A stretch of DNA of 64,000 nt from Cyathus striatus (lineage: Eukaryota; Basidiomycota; Agaricomycetes; Agaricales; Nidulariaceae): positions 3,505,357 through 3,569,356 of the forward strand of contig JAOVFP010000016.1 of assembly GCA_025738555.1 (NCBI GenBank), read 5' to 3'. Both the position numbers and the translations under genes were made by a program. Positions 49,474 through 59,742 of the stretch are shown piece after piece. The notes under the pieces are model-generated. The model saw only the letters and a program-made list of their open reading frames with translations. It was not told the DNA's origin and ran no database searches. Every line of letters starts with the position of its first letter. Positions within the stretch are counted from its first letter, which is position 1.

Positions 49474-49856
49474 TGTATGCTCTAGCAAGTTGCGGTGCAT
49501 TTGTAATCATCCGCTTTATTCCTCTGCCTATTACACTAGTGACTAGATCAATAAGCGCTCCTCTTGGTCTCGGAGTAATAGAGATCCGAGATCTTCATTG
49601 TACTTGAATTTCGTAAGCAAGTGTTAAGCATCGACGAGAAGAATTGAAGTATTATCAAGTGACTTACCAATGTATGCTCTGCAAGTTGTGGTGCATTCGT
49701 AATCACCAGCTGTATTCCACCATCGACTGCTGCACTAGATCAATAAGCGCTCCTCCTTGTCTCGGAGTAATAAAGGACTGCTTACTTGAACTTCATAGTT
49801 TTAAGCATCAACAAGAAGCGTGAGTATTATCAAGGATTGACCGATATGGCTTCCTT
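49474..49856 (+). repeat. Tandem duplication, two units of about 190-197 bp
   Basis: Unit 1 (49474-49670) and unit 2 (49671-49856) share TGTATGCTCT at their start, AGATCAATAAGCGCTCCTC in the middle and a TAAGCATC then AGTATTATCAAG ending. It lies between MDR copies B and C, just after the duplicated 3' flank. Confidence 0.75.
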
Positions 49857-50062
49857 TAAACCGGAAAATTAGAATGATTGAGACCGTCTGAAGTGGACTT
49901 CAGCTATGTTTGTCATTGAAATGCCGGGTCAAACGGAGAATTTTGGAAATGTCGATGATACACTCTGACGGGAACTCACATAAATGAACTGAAATTTCAA
50001 AATACCACCTTAAAGCACTATCGTCCTTTGACATAAATCACATACTTCACGTAGTAGCCACT

Positions 50063-51422
50063 ATGTCTTATCCATCAGTAACTCGAGAATACCAGTATAC
50101 CCAGGTCAGAAAACTCACCGTACTCCATGAACTTTTTTAACCACCCTGCAGCTTGGTTCTTACAATAATCTAGTCCTGAAAGAGAAAAATATCGAGCAGC
50201 CACACACAAATGAGGTCCTTGTTAAGATTCACGCCGTGTCGCTGCAATATCGTGATTTAATGATCGCGGGAAGGGCCTATCCTACAGAGTACGTGTTCTT
50301 TCTTTGAAATTCAAAATTAGAAGTCTTTATACAAGACATATGTAGACTCCCTGAGCAAGGATTCGTTCCTCTCTCCGATGTAGCTGGAGAGATCGTTGCG
50401 GTGGGTGACGACGTTAAGGACTGGAAGGTAGGAGATAGGGCATGCGCCAACTTCGTGATCGGTCACATCTTCGGAGACGTCAATCCCAGGACAATGAAGA
50501 CTTTGGGAGCTCAGTTGCCTGGAGTTTTGACTGAGTACAGGACGTTCCCAGCTCACGTATGTGCCAGTACTAAAACTCATAACCATATCTGACCCATCTT
50601 AGTCCCTCGTCCACATTCCCGAACACTTGTCCTATGAGGAAGCTTCTACATTACCGTGAGTATATGCAAGGCAGCTGAAGCTCTTTCATACTCACCATGT
50701 CCAGTTGCGCAGCCGTGACCGCATACAATGCTCTCCTTGGCACTAGCAACCCTCTGAAGGCAGGAGAATATGTTCTTGTGCAGGGAACAGGCGGTGTATC
50801 TATTTTCGCACTTCAGTTCGCTGTTGCTTCTGGTGCGATCGTAATCGTAACTTCATCGAGCGACAATAAATTAGAGATGGCGGCTAAGCTTGGTGCGAAA
50901 CACCTAATTAACTACAATAAGACGCCCAACTGGGACGAAGAAGTCAAGAAAATTGTGCGTACAAGCTACTAATTAATGTGGCACAACCTCACCAAAGGTG
51001 TAGACAAATGGCAGGGGAGTCGATCACATTGTCGAGGTCGGTGGCGACAGGACACTTTTGCGGTCAATTAACGCCGTTCGCGTTGGAGGCTCCATTTCAC
51101 TTGTTGGTGCCATTTCGACAGACCTCGAAACTGGCGACAGGAATGTCGTCTTTCCAATTATCAGCAAGGCCATTGCTATACATGGGATCTACGTAGGTTC
51201 TCTTACACAGTATGTTTTAAGGCCTTTTCATGTTCGAAAAACTGAGATTCTCCGCTACTCAGGTTCCAGGATATGAATCGCTTGATTACGGCTAATCCAG
51301 AAGAAACGCGTCCAGTGGTCGACCGAGTTTTCCCGTTCGAGCAAGCAGTTCAGGCGTACGCACATCTTGAATCCCAGAAACATGTTGGAAAGGTCGTGAT
51401 CAGAGTTTTTGCTAGAAATTGA
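50063..51422 (+). CDS. Zinc-free MDR oxidoreductase, copy C (intact)
   Basis: Seven exons (50063-50104, 50152-50288, 50346-50556, 50603-50655, 50705-50954, 51004-51209, 51263-51422) join without a stop and give 352 residues. The family is the medium-chain dehydrogenase/reductase MDR7-like group: NAD(P)-dependent reductases of quinones, enals or alcohols, without zinc ligands. Signs are the GroES-like N-terminus ([16 protein letters not shown], then [19 protein letters not shown]), the Rossmann cofactor loop [17 protein letters not shown] (about residue 175) and [14 protein letters not shown], and the C-terminus [13 protein letters not shown]. The exon structure is the same in copies B and D. 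Copy B upstream is a tandem duplicate sharing about 90 bp of promoter. The substrate is unknown. Intron 1 has a GTCAGA donor, weaker than the others. Confidence 0.88.
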
Positions 51423-52396
51423 TCTGGATGCGAGTGGAAGGAGCCTGAGTTTAACTTCGAACGAGATGTTCATAAGTAATTGAATCATAGCTTAAACAGC
51501 ACTTTACATGTTACAGCTTGTATTTGTCGTGTTAAGTCAGCTAGGACTATAGGGAGGTTATCATTTCAATTTCCCATTGTTTAATCATTAACACGGCAGA
51601 TACGATTGAGATTTAGACTATGGTAGTAAGTAGCTAGATTGAAGAACTCAGCTGTCAACTTTTCAATGTCTAGTGACGTTGGAGGCTGACCTGAGGCTGA
51701 CAGTCACTATGATCTAGAATACTGCCGCTCTAGGATTTTAGATATACTTATCCCTGTATTTATGGAAAAAGTAGTGTTCGGGAGGAAACAATTGTTTGTG
51801 GTGTAAAGGAAAGAACTTCTGAAAGCAGAAGCAGAGGAGCGTATACGGTATACGTATGCAAGTTGACATAGCTGGAGGCCAAATTTGAAATGCCGACTTG
51901 AGCGGCCAGTCAGAGCCTTCGGAGTCTGAATCATGTTCCTTCCATATCCCGAGCCCCAACCGAGCCCTTCATGAAGTTCATTGACATTATCTCTACGGGT
52001 CAATATTTCAATGTCCACCAGTACTACACTCTCTCATACACCCCACTTATTCTAGTTATATCTCACGAGCTCTTTTTGTCTCTTTCCTTTCAGTTATACT
52101 CTAATCACGATTCTTGACAGGTTCAAGGCGTCGCGCAAGCCAGCCCACTAACTCAACGATTCGGAATTCTCCACACGTTCAATCTCATTTTTAGAACATC
52201 AAATGCATCATTTATTTTAAATGTGGTCCATGGTAAACACTGCGTTCTTCCAATCGCACCCGGGTACTTGAAAGCTGAATATTAAGATTTATTTGAATTT
52301 CGACTAACAATGGCACCACGCACAGGCAAGCTTCAAATTTTCTACCCCACCGAGTCTCCCAAACTCTTCCAAGTTCCAACTAATGTACAATTAACT
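51423..52396. other. No supportable gene
   Basis: This is the intergenic region between converging MDR copies C and D. A minus frame at 51707-52018 has no recognisable domain. Confidence 0.5.
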
Positions 52397-53766
52397 TCAA
52401 GCAGAAACTTTAATCACAACATTTCCAACATGTTTCTGGGATTCCAAATGGGCATACGCCTGCACAGCTTGCTCGAATGGGAACACTTTGTCGACAACTG
52501 GGCGTGTAACATCTGGGTTCGCAGTTATCATCCGGTTCATAGACCGGAATCTATTACCAGCCACGATGAGTTTCACTTCGTATAAGAAGACAAATACTTA
52601 CTGATCAACAGAACCTATATAGATTCCACGGACGACAACAGCCTTTCTAATAATTGAAAACACAAAGTTCCCATCACTTCCTTTGTCCCTCGACACGGCA
52701 CCAACAATGGAGACTGAGCCTCCAACTCGGATGGCATTAATCGACCTTGGCAATGTTCCGTTTCCGCCAACTTCAACGATGTGATCGACTCCCTTGCCAT
52801 TTGTCTATATCATGTCAACACGATCAAGAGGTTATACTTAAACAGTGGCCACTCACGATTTTATTAACCTCCTCATCCCAATTCGGTGTCTTCCTGTAGT
52901 TGATAAGGTGCTTCGCACCAAGTTTAGCTGCCAGCTCCAACTTATCGTCGCTCGAAGAGGTTGCAATGACAATTGCGCCGGAAGCGACTGCAAACTGCAG
53001 TGCGAAGATGGACACACCACCTGTTCCTTGGACAAGGACATGGTCTCCTGCTTTGAGTGGCTTGCTTCCACCGAGGAGAGCGTTGTATGCCGTTACTGCT
53101 GCACATCTGTACACTAAGATGAAGGATTTAATAACTGTGATCTAGCTTATTGACTTACGGAAGGGTAGAGGCTTCTTCGTATGACAAGTGCCCTGGGATA
53201 TGGACAAGGGACTAATGATACAAGTTCAGTCTTCAGACTCATTGGCTGTAGATACTAGAATGCACGTACGTGAGCGGGGAACGTCCTATACTCCGTTAAA
53301 ACACCCTTTGCCTGCCCTCCTAAAGAGGTGTTCTGAATCTCCGGATTGGTGTCCCCGAAAATGTGGTCCGTCGAAAAGTTGGCTAAAACTCTATCGCCTA
53401 CTTTCCACCCCATCACGTCCTCACCCACTGCGACGACTTCTCCAGCCATATCGGAACATGGAACGAATCCCTTCTCGGAGGTCCTGATGATAGTTAGCCT
53501 TTTTGTGGGTGTCGATTCTCCAATCTGAAAGCGTACACTGCTGGGTATGTCTTGTTTGCAATCATCAGGTCGCGGTAATTTAACGAAACGGCGTGTACTT
53601 TGACTACAACATCGGTTGCGCGTGGTTTTTCAACTTTTTCGACTTTTATGACTAAGTTATTGTAGGAACCGAGCTGTGGGCTGGTTAATCAGAGGCATTC
53701 AAACTTGCAAGCAGTGTGTCAAACCTGGGTATACTGGTATTCGCGAGTTACAGAAGGATAAGACAT
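52397..53766 (-). CDS. Zinc-free MDR oxidoreductase, copy D (intact)
   Basis: Seven exons on the minus strand (53725-53766, 53537-53673, 53270-53483, 53159-53211, 52857-53106, 52602-52804, 52397-52550) have the same intron positions and phases as copy C and give about 350 residues with no stop. Start [14 protein letters not shown], then VSLNYRDLMIANKTYP, DMAGEVVAVGEDVMGWKVGD, the cofactor loop [31 protein letters not shown] and the end VGNVVIKVSA. It is closer to the usual family form (HIFGDTNPEIQNTSLGGQA) than copies B and C and may be nearer the ancestral gene. It points toward copy C. Function as for copy C; the substrate is unknown. Confidence 0.88.
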
Positions 53767-54897
53767 GGCCGTTATTGTGGATGAAGGTAGAAAACGAGGT
53801 GGTATTTGACAAGTTTCCCAGTGCTTTTATGTGACTTCTCGACATTTGTCATCGCGGCCATATCTTTTTGGGAAGCACCACATATGTCTATCAGTCAGCG
53901 GTTTCACCTAGTATACACTCTAATCTATTCCATTTCACTTGACACAAATCAGCTATATTCGTCATCGCAACGTAACGAAGATACATTTCTGCTTTCGATG
54001 CACAACTTTCCGTCGGAAGAAAATACACTCTTTCTCTCCAAGCTCTATGCGATTTTCCATTTACACTGATCGTTCAATGGGCTATCGCTCTCAGCAGTCA
54101 CTAGTGGGCTTATCGGCGCCTTGCCTATTTCATTTCTTCTACAGGGCACAACTAAGTAAGTGTCTTCAAACCTACGTGATTAATAATATCAACGCGTACA
54201 GCGGAAATTCTCTATCTGACAAAGCCTTGTAATGACAAATCCACTCCAAACTCGAGCGCCAGGTTGGTCAGTCAGAGTATTTGTGTTAGTCAGGCAACCC
54301 AAAGGTAAGTACTTATTTCAGTTACTTTAAGACTAGATTCCCATTTCCCGAACGTTTCTTCTAAGTTTCTTCAACCTGGTGCAGCAATTGAAATTTCGTT
54401 GATTTCCCCAAAATGACCAGTGATCAATCATTTGGGTTGCAGTACGGGCTATTATAATACGCATTGCCGTTGGTATTCATCGAAGTGCAGAAAATTCCTT
54501 CTGTGCAAGTACGACTTTCAGCAATTGTTGCGCATAAGTGATACTACTCGTTCGAACTTCGCTGGAGGCGGTTCAAACGCTTTCAAATAACTTCCGAAGC
54601 TAAGGCTGCTTAAGCCCTAAATATGCAATAAATACGTTGGCTTGAAAAGCTACTGGCTAGATACTTCGCTGGCCTCGGTGGGCTTAAATGTTTATTATAC
54701 GAACCCCTACCGTTATAATTTAAAATATTCACTTTGATGCGGATGCAAGTTGATGTTACGTGCTACGTGAGTAAATGTGGTAGCTGTGGCTATGCCATCA
54801 TCACGACTTGAGACTCATTCACCATGATGATTCCCAGAACACTATTTATGGGCCTCGCTCTTTCTCAACAACCTGTTCCAAACCGCCTGCAAGCCAC
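53767..54897. other. No supportable gene
   Basis: Only short open frames are present, none with a domain. The stretch contains the promoter of copy D on one side and that of the PARG-like gene on the other. Confidence 0.5.
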
Positions 54898-55884
54898 ATG
54901 CTTAAATACTTACGCTCTTTAATATCGACATCACCAGCAGTCTCCAAACCAAATCCTGCTGCTCGCCAAAAGATAGCGAACGACACACTAGCCCGAGCTG
55001 CTCAGGTAGTCGAAACGCACTCCGCAAATGGCGCTTCATTGGACTCGACTTTCATCTCTGACCAACTCCCCGCTTTGGATCCAGCGTCTTGTCCTAATCC
55101 CAACTGGGAGCCGTCCGAGGTGACGGTTGTAAACTCGGACTCGTTTACTGCCGCGAGGAATATCATGAGGAGCGATTCGAATGCCATAGGAAGGACTGCC
55201 GTGCTGAATCTTGCGAGCGATGAAGCACCTGCTGGAGGGTGGATTGTCAGTATGTCTACGACTCAGGTGCGTGTTCAAGTACGTTATGTGTCTCGTTGCT
55301 GATAGTTCTGCCAGGAAGAAGCGCTATGCTACTCATCCACCCTCTACCCAACACTCAAAGAATCATATTACCCCTGGCCAAACCTAGGACCAGGCTCAGT
55401 TGCAGGTGTATTCTCACCGGGAGTAGTCATCTTCAAACACGACCTCGACCACGGATGTGTCGATCTCCCCGAAAAAGAACAGCGCATTGCATCAGTTATA
55501 ACAGTTGCTGCTCCCCGCCTTCCTAAACTCACTCCAGACGGAGAACATTTCGCAAATGAGTCAGATTTGGAGGACTTGAGGGGAAAGATAAGGCTGGTGT
55601 ATCGAATGGCTGCGCATAATGGGCAACAATACCTCATTCTTGGTATGTTACCCTATCCTTAACCAGTACACCTAGATACTGATAATCCTTTTGCAGGTGC
55701 TATGGGGTGCGGTGCATACCGCTGTCCTCCTGTCCTCGTAGCGAATGAAATGAAATCTATACTTCTGGATCCAGAGTTTAAAGGCTGGTTCCGGAGGGTA
55801 GAGTTCGCAGTATACTCCGTACCCAGAAACGGTCCAGGGAACTACAATGTATTCAAAGAGGTCTTTAAGGATGTAAAGGTGTAA
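54898..55884 (+). CDS. Microbial-type PARG (DUF2263) domain protein
   Basis: Three exons (54898-55266, 55315-55642, 55697-55884) give about 294 residues. Microbial-type PARG domains belong to the macrodomain-like poly(ADP-ribose) glycohydrolases, which remove ADP-ribose polymers. The signature is GGG-x(6-8)-QEE: here VLNLASDEAPAGGW, then QEEALCYSS with Q and EE on different exons. The first Gly of the loop is Ala. Further motifs are ESYYPWPNLGPG, VFSPGVVIFKHD, VITVAAPRLP, RLVYRMAAHNGQQYLILGAMG and GCGAYRCPP, then EFKGWFRRVEFAVYS, all in family order. I start at the ATG at 54898 (MLKYLRSLIS); the frame is open about 90 bp further up but has no ATG there. The N-terminus is basic and Ser-rich and could be a weak mitochondrial signal. 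Confidence 0.88.
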
Positions 55885-56066
55885 CGTCGCACGTTCAATG
55901 TAAAAAAACATTAGTTGTATTCCAGAATCTACATACCCTGTACAACATCACCATGTACAACTAGCAGCTGCATGAGTTTTAACCAACGTCTCTTTCTAAA
56001 AACGTTACCATTATCACCAGTGAGAGAGACAGCCACTCCTTCACTCTACCATCCGCCCATATATCC

Positions 56067-58702
56067 TCACTGCGCACCATCCGCACCATCTGCTGCAGCC
56101 TGAGCCTTGACCCACATCCCACCCTATACATACCGTCAGCATCAACCCCCTACCCAGAACACAAATAACTCACCATACTACACATAGTCAACACGAAAAG
56201 CGGCTTGAACCTCTCCTTCCCCTTCCTACCCTCCTTCCCCGCCCACTCCTTCGGCGGCCGTGCATCCAGCGGGAATGCATCGGGACATAGGGTGAATGAA
56301 GAGAAGGACTGCACGATGCGGATTAGGAGATAGGATATCTGGTTGTACGCGAACTTGAAAACATGGAGGTTAGAGGGAGAAGGGAAGGGAGGAGGAAAGA
56401 GAACCTGTTGTCCTATACATATCCTCGGTCCGCCGTTGAACGGGAGGAAGATGAACGGGTTGGGGAGGAGGTACTTTTGAGTCTATCGTCGAGGAATCTT
56501 TCAGGATCGAATTCCTCCGCTAACCATCGATGTCAACATAACCGATATATGGGAAGCAGAAGGAAGGACGTACCATCGGGCCCCCAGAGATCCTTCCGAG
56601 TGTGCATCATCATGACGCTGTAAGGTACCCTAGCAGACAATATAAGCCATACGTATGACTAGCATGATCAACGAGGAACGTACGAAGCTCCAGCAGGAAT
56701 GTATATCGGCTTCTCATTGGGGTCGGAGGAAGGCCATGTAGTGGACGCACGCGCTTCACGAACATTAAACGGTCTGTAATAACATCAGGGGTGCCAGCGG
56801 AACGACGGAAGGGAGGTACGGACACAGATGGCAACAGCCTTAATGTTTCTGCAAATGAAAACCATAAGCATTTGGATAAAGTGTTGGAGGGAAAGCGTAC
56901 CATTAATAACAGCCTTCAAATACTTCATCTCCTTCATCTCTTCGTATGTAGGACATTTTTCTGTCCCGACCTTGGAGAGAACCTCCTCGCGCAGCTTTTT
57001 GGCGACCTCAGGGTGTTGAGTGAGAAAGTATATGCAGAATGTGAGCGTTGATGCCATCTATCCTGCGCTTAAGTATCGAGTGGAGAACCAGAACTGAGAG
57101 ACGCACCGTATCGCGAGCAGCAATAAGCACATTCAACACTTCATCCTGCACCAGTACGAGGTCTAACCCCCAATCAGCTCCCTCGCATCCTCAAAGAAAA
57201 GAGCCCCATACCAGAAGTAACAGTAAGCAAATGATCCAACATTGTCTCCTCTTCCTCCACTTTCCCACCTAACCGCTTCCTCTCAGCATCCTTCACATTC
57301 TTCCTCTCCACAGCACGCTCAAGCACCATATCCAAATACGCATTCACAACGCGCATATGCACCTTTGCTTTGTCCTCGAATACCTCGAAGATAGGCCACA
57401 GCCACCCACGCCGCTCGCGCGTGGCTATTACTTCCTGTGCGTTGTGGAATGCGGTGGCGAATGATTGCTCGGGGGTGCTCGGGAGGGAAGACGGGGGGAG
57501 GGGGTATGGAAGCGGGAGGGAGGATGAGGTAACTGATGGAGCAGAGAGGGTGTGGATTGTGCTGCCGAAGAGGAATGCAGTGCCTGTTTCGAGGGTGTAG
57601 CGTTGCATTAGGTCCTGTGTGAATGGTGTAAGTGCTGGTTGTAGAGATGGTGGGTGGAAAAGGGTAAGGATAGCGAGAAGGGGGTGTACGGGTAGTGAAG
57701 AAAAACGAAGGGTGATGCGAGTGGCCAGAAGGTATGGGTAGCTAGAAAGAGAAAGGTAGAAAAAGGGCGCAAAGACGAACCTGGAAATCAACCGCCATCC
57801 CAGTCTCCATCCTCTCGTTAATCAGCCGTATCACGTCCGTCGCAGACTGCTCGAAAAGCGTGAAGTTGCTGATTCGTGCATGGGTGAAGAAGGGGCGGGA
57901 GATAGAACGATGGAATCTGTAGGGTGGTTAGCGATGGACATTTGGAAAGATGTTGGGTGGTTGGGGGATGACGCTAGCGTGGTGGGAACGAAGGCTCACT
58001 TCCAAATGTCACCTACGCATCTCGTCAGCTCGTAAATCGCGTGTAGTGCGACTAAGAAGGACGTACCGTCAGCATTGAAGATTCCATCCCCTAATACATC
58101 ATGGAACGCAAATCTAAATCGTTCACCTGCCAACCTTCGTTCAGAATGAACTATAGTAGAAACAGCATACAGACACGTACCCTTGACATAATTCTCGGCG
58201 TCTGTAGAAAGAATAATCTTGACATGTTCTGGTTCAATGGTGACAATATTGTCAACCCAAAGGATATGTGTGTCGACAGTATACCCATATGCGTTCATTA
58301 TTTCCCATATTCCATCTCCTATACGTACAATCAGCCTCTTTCACTCTTTCACTCGAGAAAGGAATGTAAAGACGAACCGGGGTAACCCTCCCGCCAACAC
58401 TTCATTAGCCACCTCATCTGGTCCATGTTCCCCATTTCTGTGCCCTGCAGGCGAGGAGCCATACGCGCGCCCATGCGCTCTGCCTCCCTTTTATGTCTAT
58501 ATTCCTTTAGTTGGACGTAGATGAACCCGCGAACTGGGAAGGAGAGCAGTGTGCCTAAGAGGGCGAGGAGCCATGCAGGGAGAAACCAGGGTGTCCACGC
58601 CGCTACTGGCTGAGACTTTGCAAGGAAGTACGTTGCCAAGAAGATAAGAGCTGGGATGGGAAGTTGCTGGAAGATGAATATTACGCCTGGAGTCAGCGCC
58701 AT
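56067..58702 (-). CDS. Cytochrome P450, CYP63-like, with a one-base frameshift near the heme motif
   Basis: A minus-strand gene of at least 13 exons from the ATG at 58702 to the TGA at 56067-56069. The N-terminus has two hydrophobic segments ([32 protein letters not shown]) for ER anchoring. Then come [58 protein letters not shown], the I-helix region ([11 protein letters not shown] then [15 protein letters not shown]), ETLRLLPSV (ExxR) and [16 protein letters not shown]. The heme loop [10 protein letters not shown] is present, with Cys as heme ligand. In the exon between these, a run of four T on the plus strand (56475-56478) needs five for the frame [14 protein letters not shown] to continue, so the heme exon is out of frame as sequenced. 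CYP63 enzymes oxidise alkanes, fatty acids and aromatics in Phanerochaete. A decayed second copy lies at 62.9-64.0 kb. Confidence 0.8.
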
Positions 58703-58750
58703 TGTGTGTTAAGAGGAGTTATGTTCCGAAAGAAAGAAAGTATAGATCAC

Positions 58751-58758
58751 TCTTATAT
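58751..58758 (-). promoter_or_regulatory. TATA box of the P450 gene
   Basis: Minus-strand CATATAAG lies about 50 bp upstream of the ATG at 58702. Assigned by position. Confidence 0.5.
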
Positions 58759-58759
58759 G

Positions 58760-59680
58760 CGGGTGCTTGAGAACGAACCTGAGCGTTTAAACATTACGGG
58801 GAGTTAAGTCCCGGACCACAATATTGCCATAATAAATTGATAATAAGCTATTTCAGTTTTGACCCGGGATTTTATCCGTACGCTGTTTGAGGGAATTTCT
58901 GAAGAAAAGTCGAGATAATTATAAGGTGCATTAGGGGAGAGCTATGGATAGATTTAAGGTTGACTTGAGGTTCTGGCAGCTTAGGCGTCGCTATGAAGCG
59001 CGTTGGACAGTCTTGTTTAATTCACCTGCCATTGATAAATATGTAAATACCAACGCAAGCACTTTTGTAGATGACCAAGTTTGGACCAGGTGACCGTGCT
59101 TTCAAGCACTGACTTTCAAGTTATATATTAAGTTATAACTTATAGTCAAGTTCACAACGGCTTTCTATAAGTTTCAATCAGTCATATCTATTTTCTTCTA
59201 ATGATTGAAACATTGAACTAAATAAACTCACTTTATGGCCTGTTTGCCACGGCAAACAAGCCCGCTTCCATCGCGACCTCACTGTTTAAACGTTCAAAAC
59301 TTCAATCCTTGTCCCACTGTCATTGCTATTCCTCCCACTTGCCCAAAGCTCGGCATTACATCTACTACGCACTCCAATCTGTTGACATATTATCAGTTCC
59401 AAATGACCAAGCCTCCACCAAGTTCTGCTGATATTGCATTGAAAGACCGGGGTAGCAGACCGTCCCAGTGGTGGCCGCTGAGTCGTCCCACCTACTCAAA
59501 GTTTAAAGTTAAGGCCTGTGTATTCCTACCTGATTAAAGTCCGAAATTTTCATCCAATGCCTTACGACAGCCACTTCTTGACGAAAATATCACTGTAGAA
59601 ACGTGAATAAGCTGTGCGTTGTTGCCAGAAGCTACCCTGCATGCTGTGATCGCCTCGTAATTGACGCCGGACCCATATCA
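58760..59680. other. Divergent intergenic region, no gene
   Basis: It separates the P450 (minus) from the NACHT gene (plus), so it probably carries both promoters. Only short frames are present. Confidence 0.5.
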
Positions 59681-59688
59681 TATATATA
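59681..59688 (+). promoter_or_regulatory. TATA box of the NACHT gene
   Basis: TATATATA lies about 55 bp upstream of the start codon at 59743. Confidence 0.5.
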
Positions 59689-59742
59689 GACGTTGCATAG
59701 ACGTCTACCGTGTTCACGAAAGGACATCCCCACACCGTCATC

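Noticed and set aside
54808..54897. N-terminal extension of the PARG-like protein
   Set aside because: The frame is open but has no ATG; it would have to start at TTG. The ATG at 54898 is used instead.
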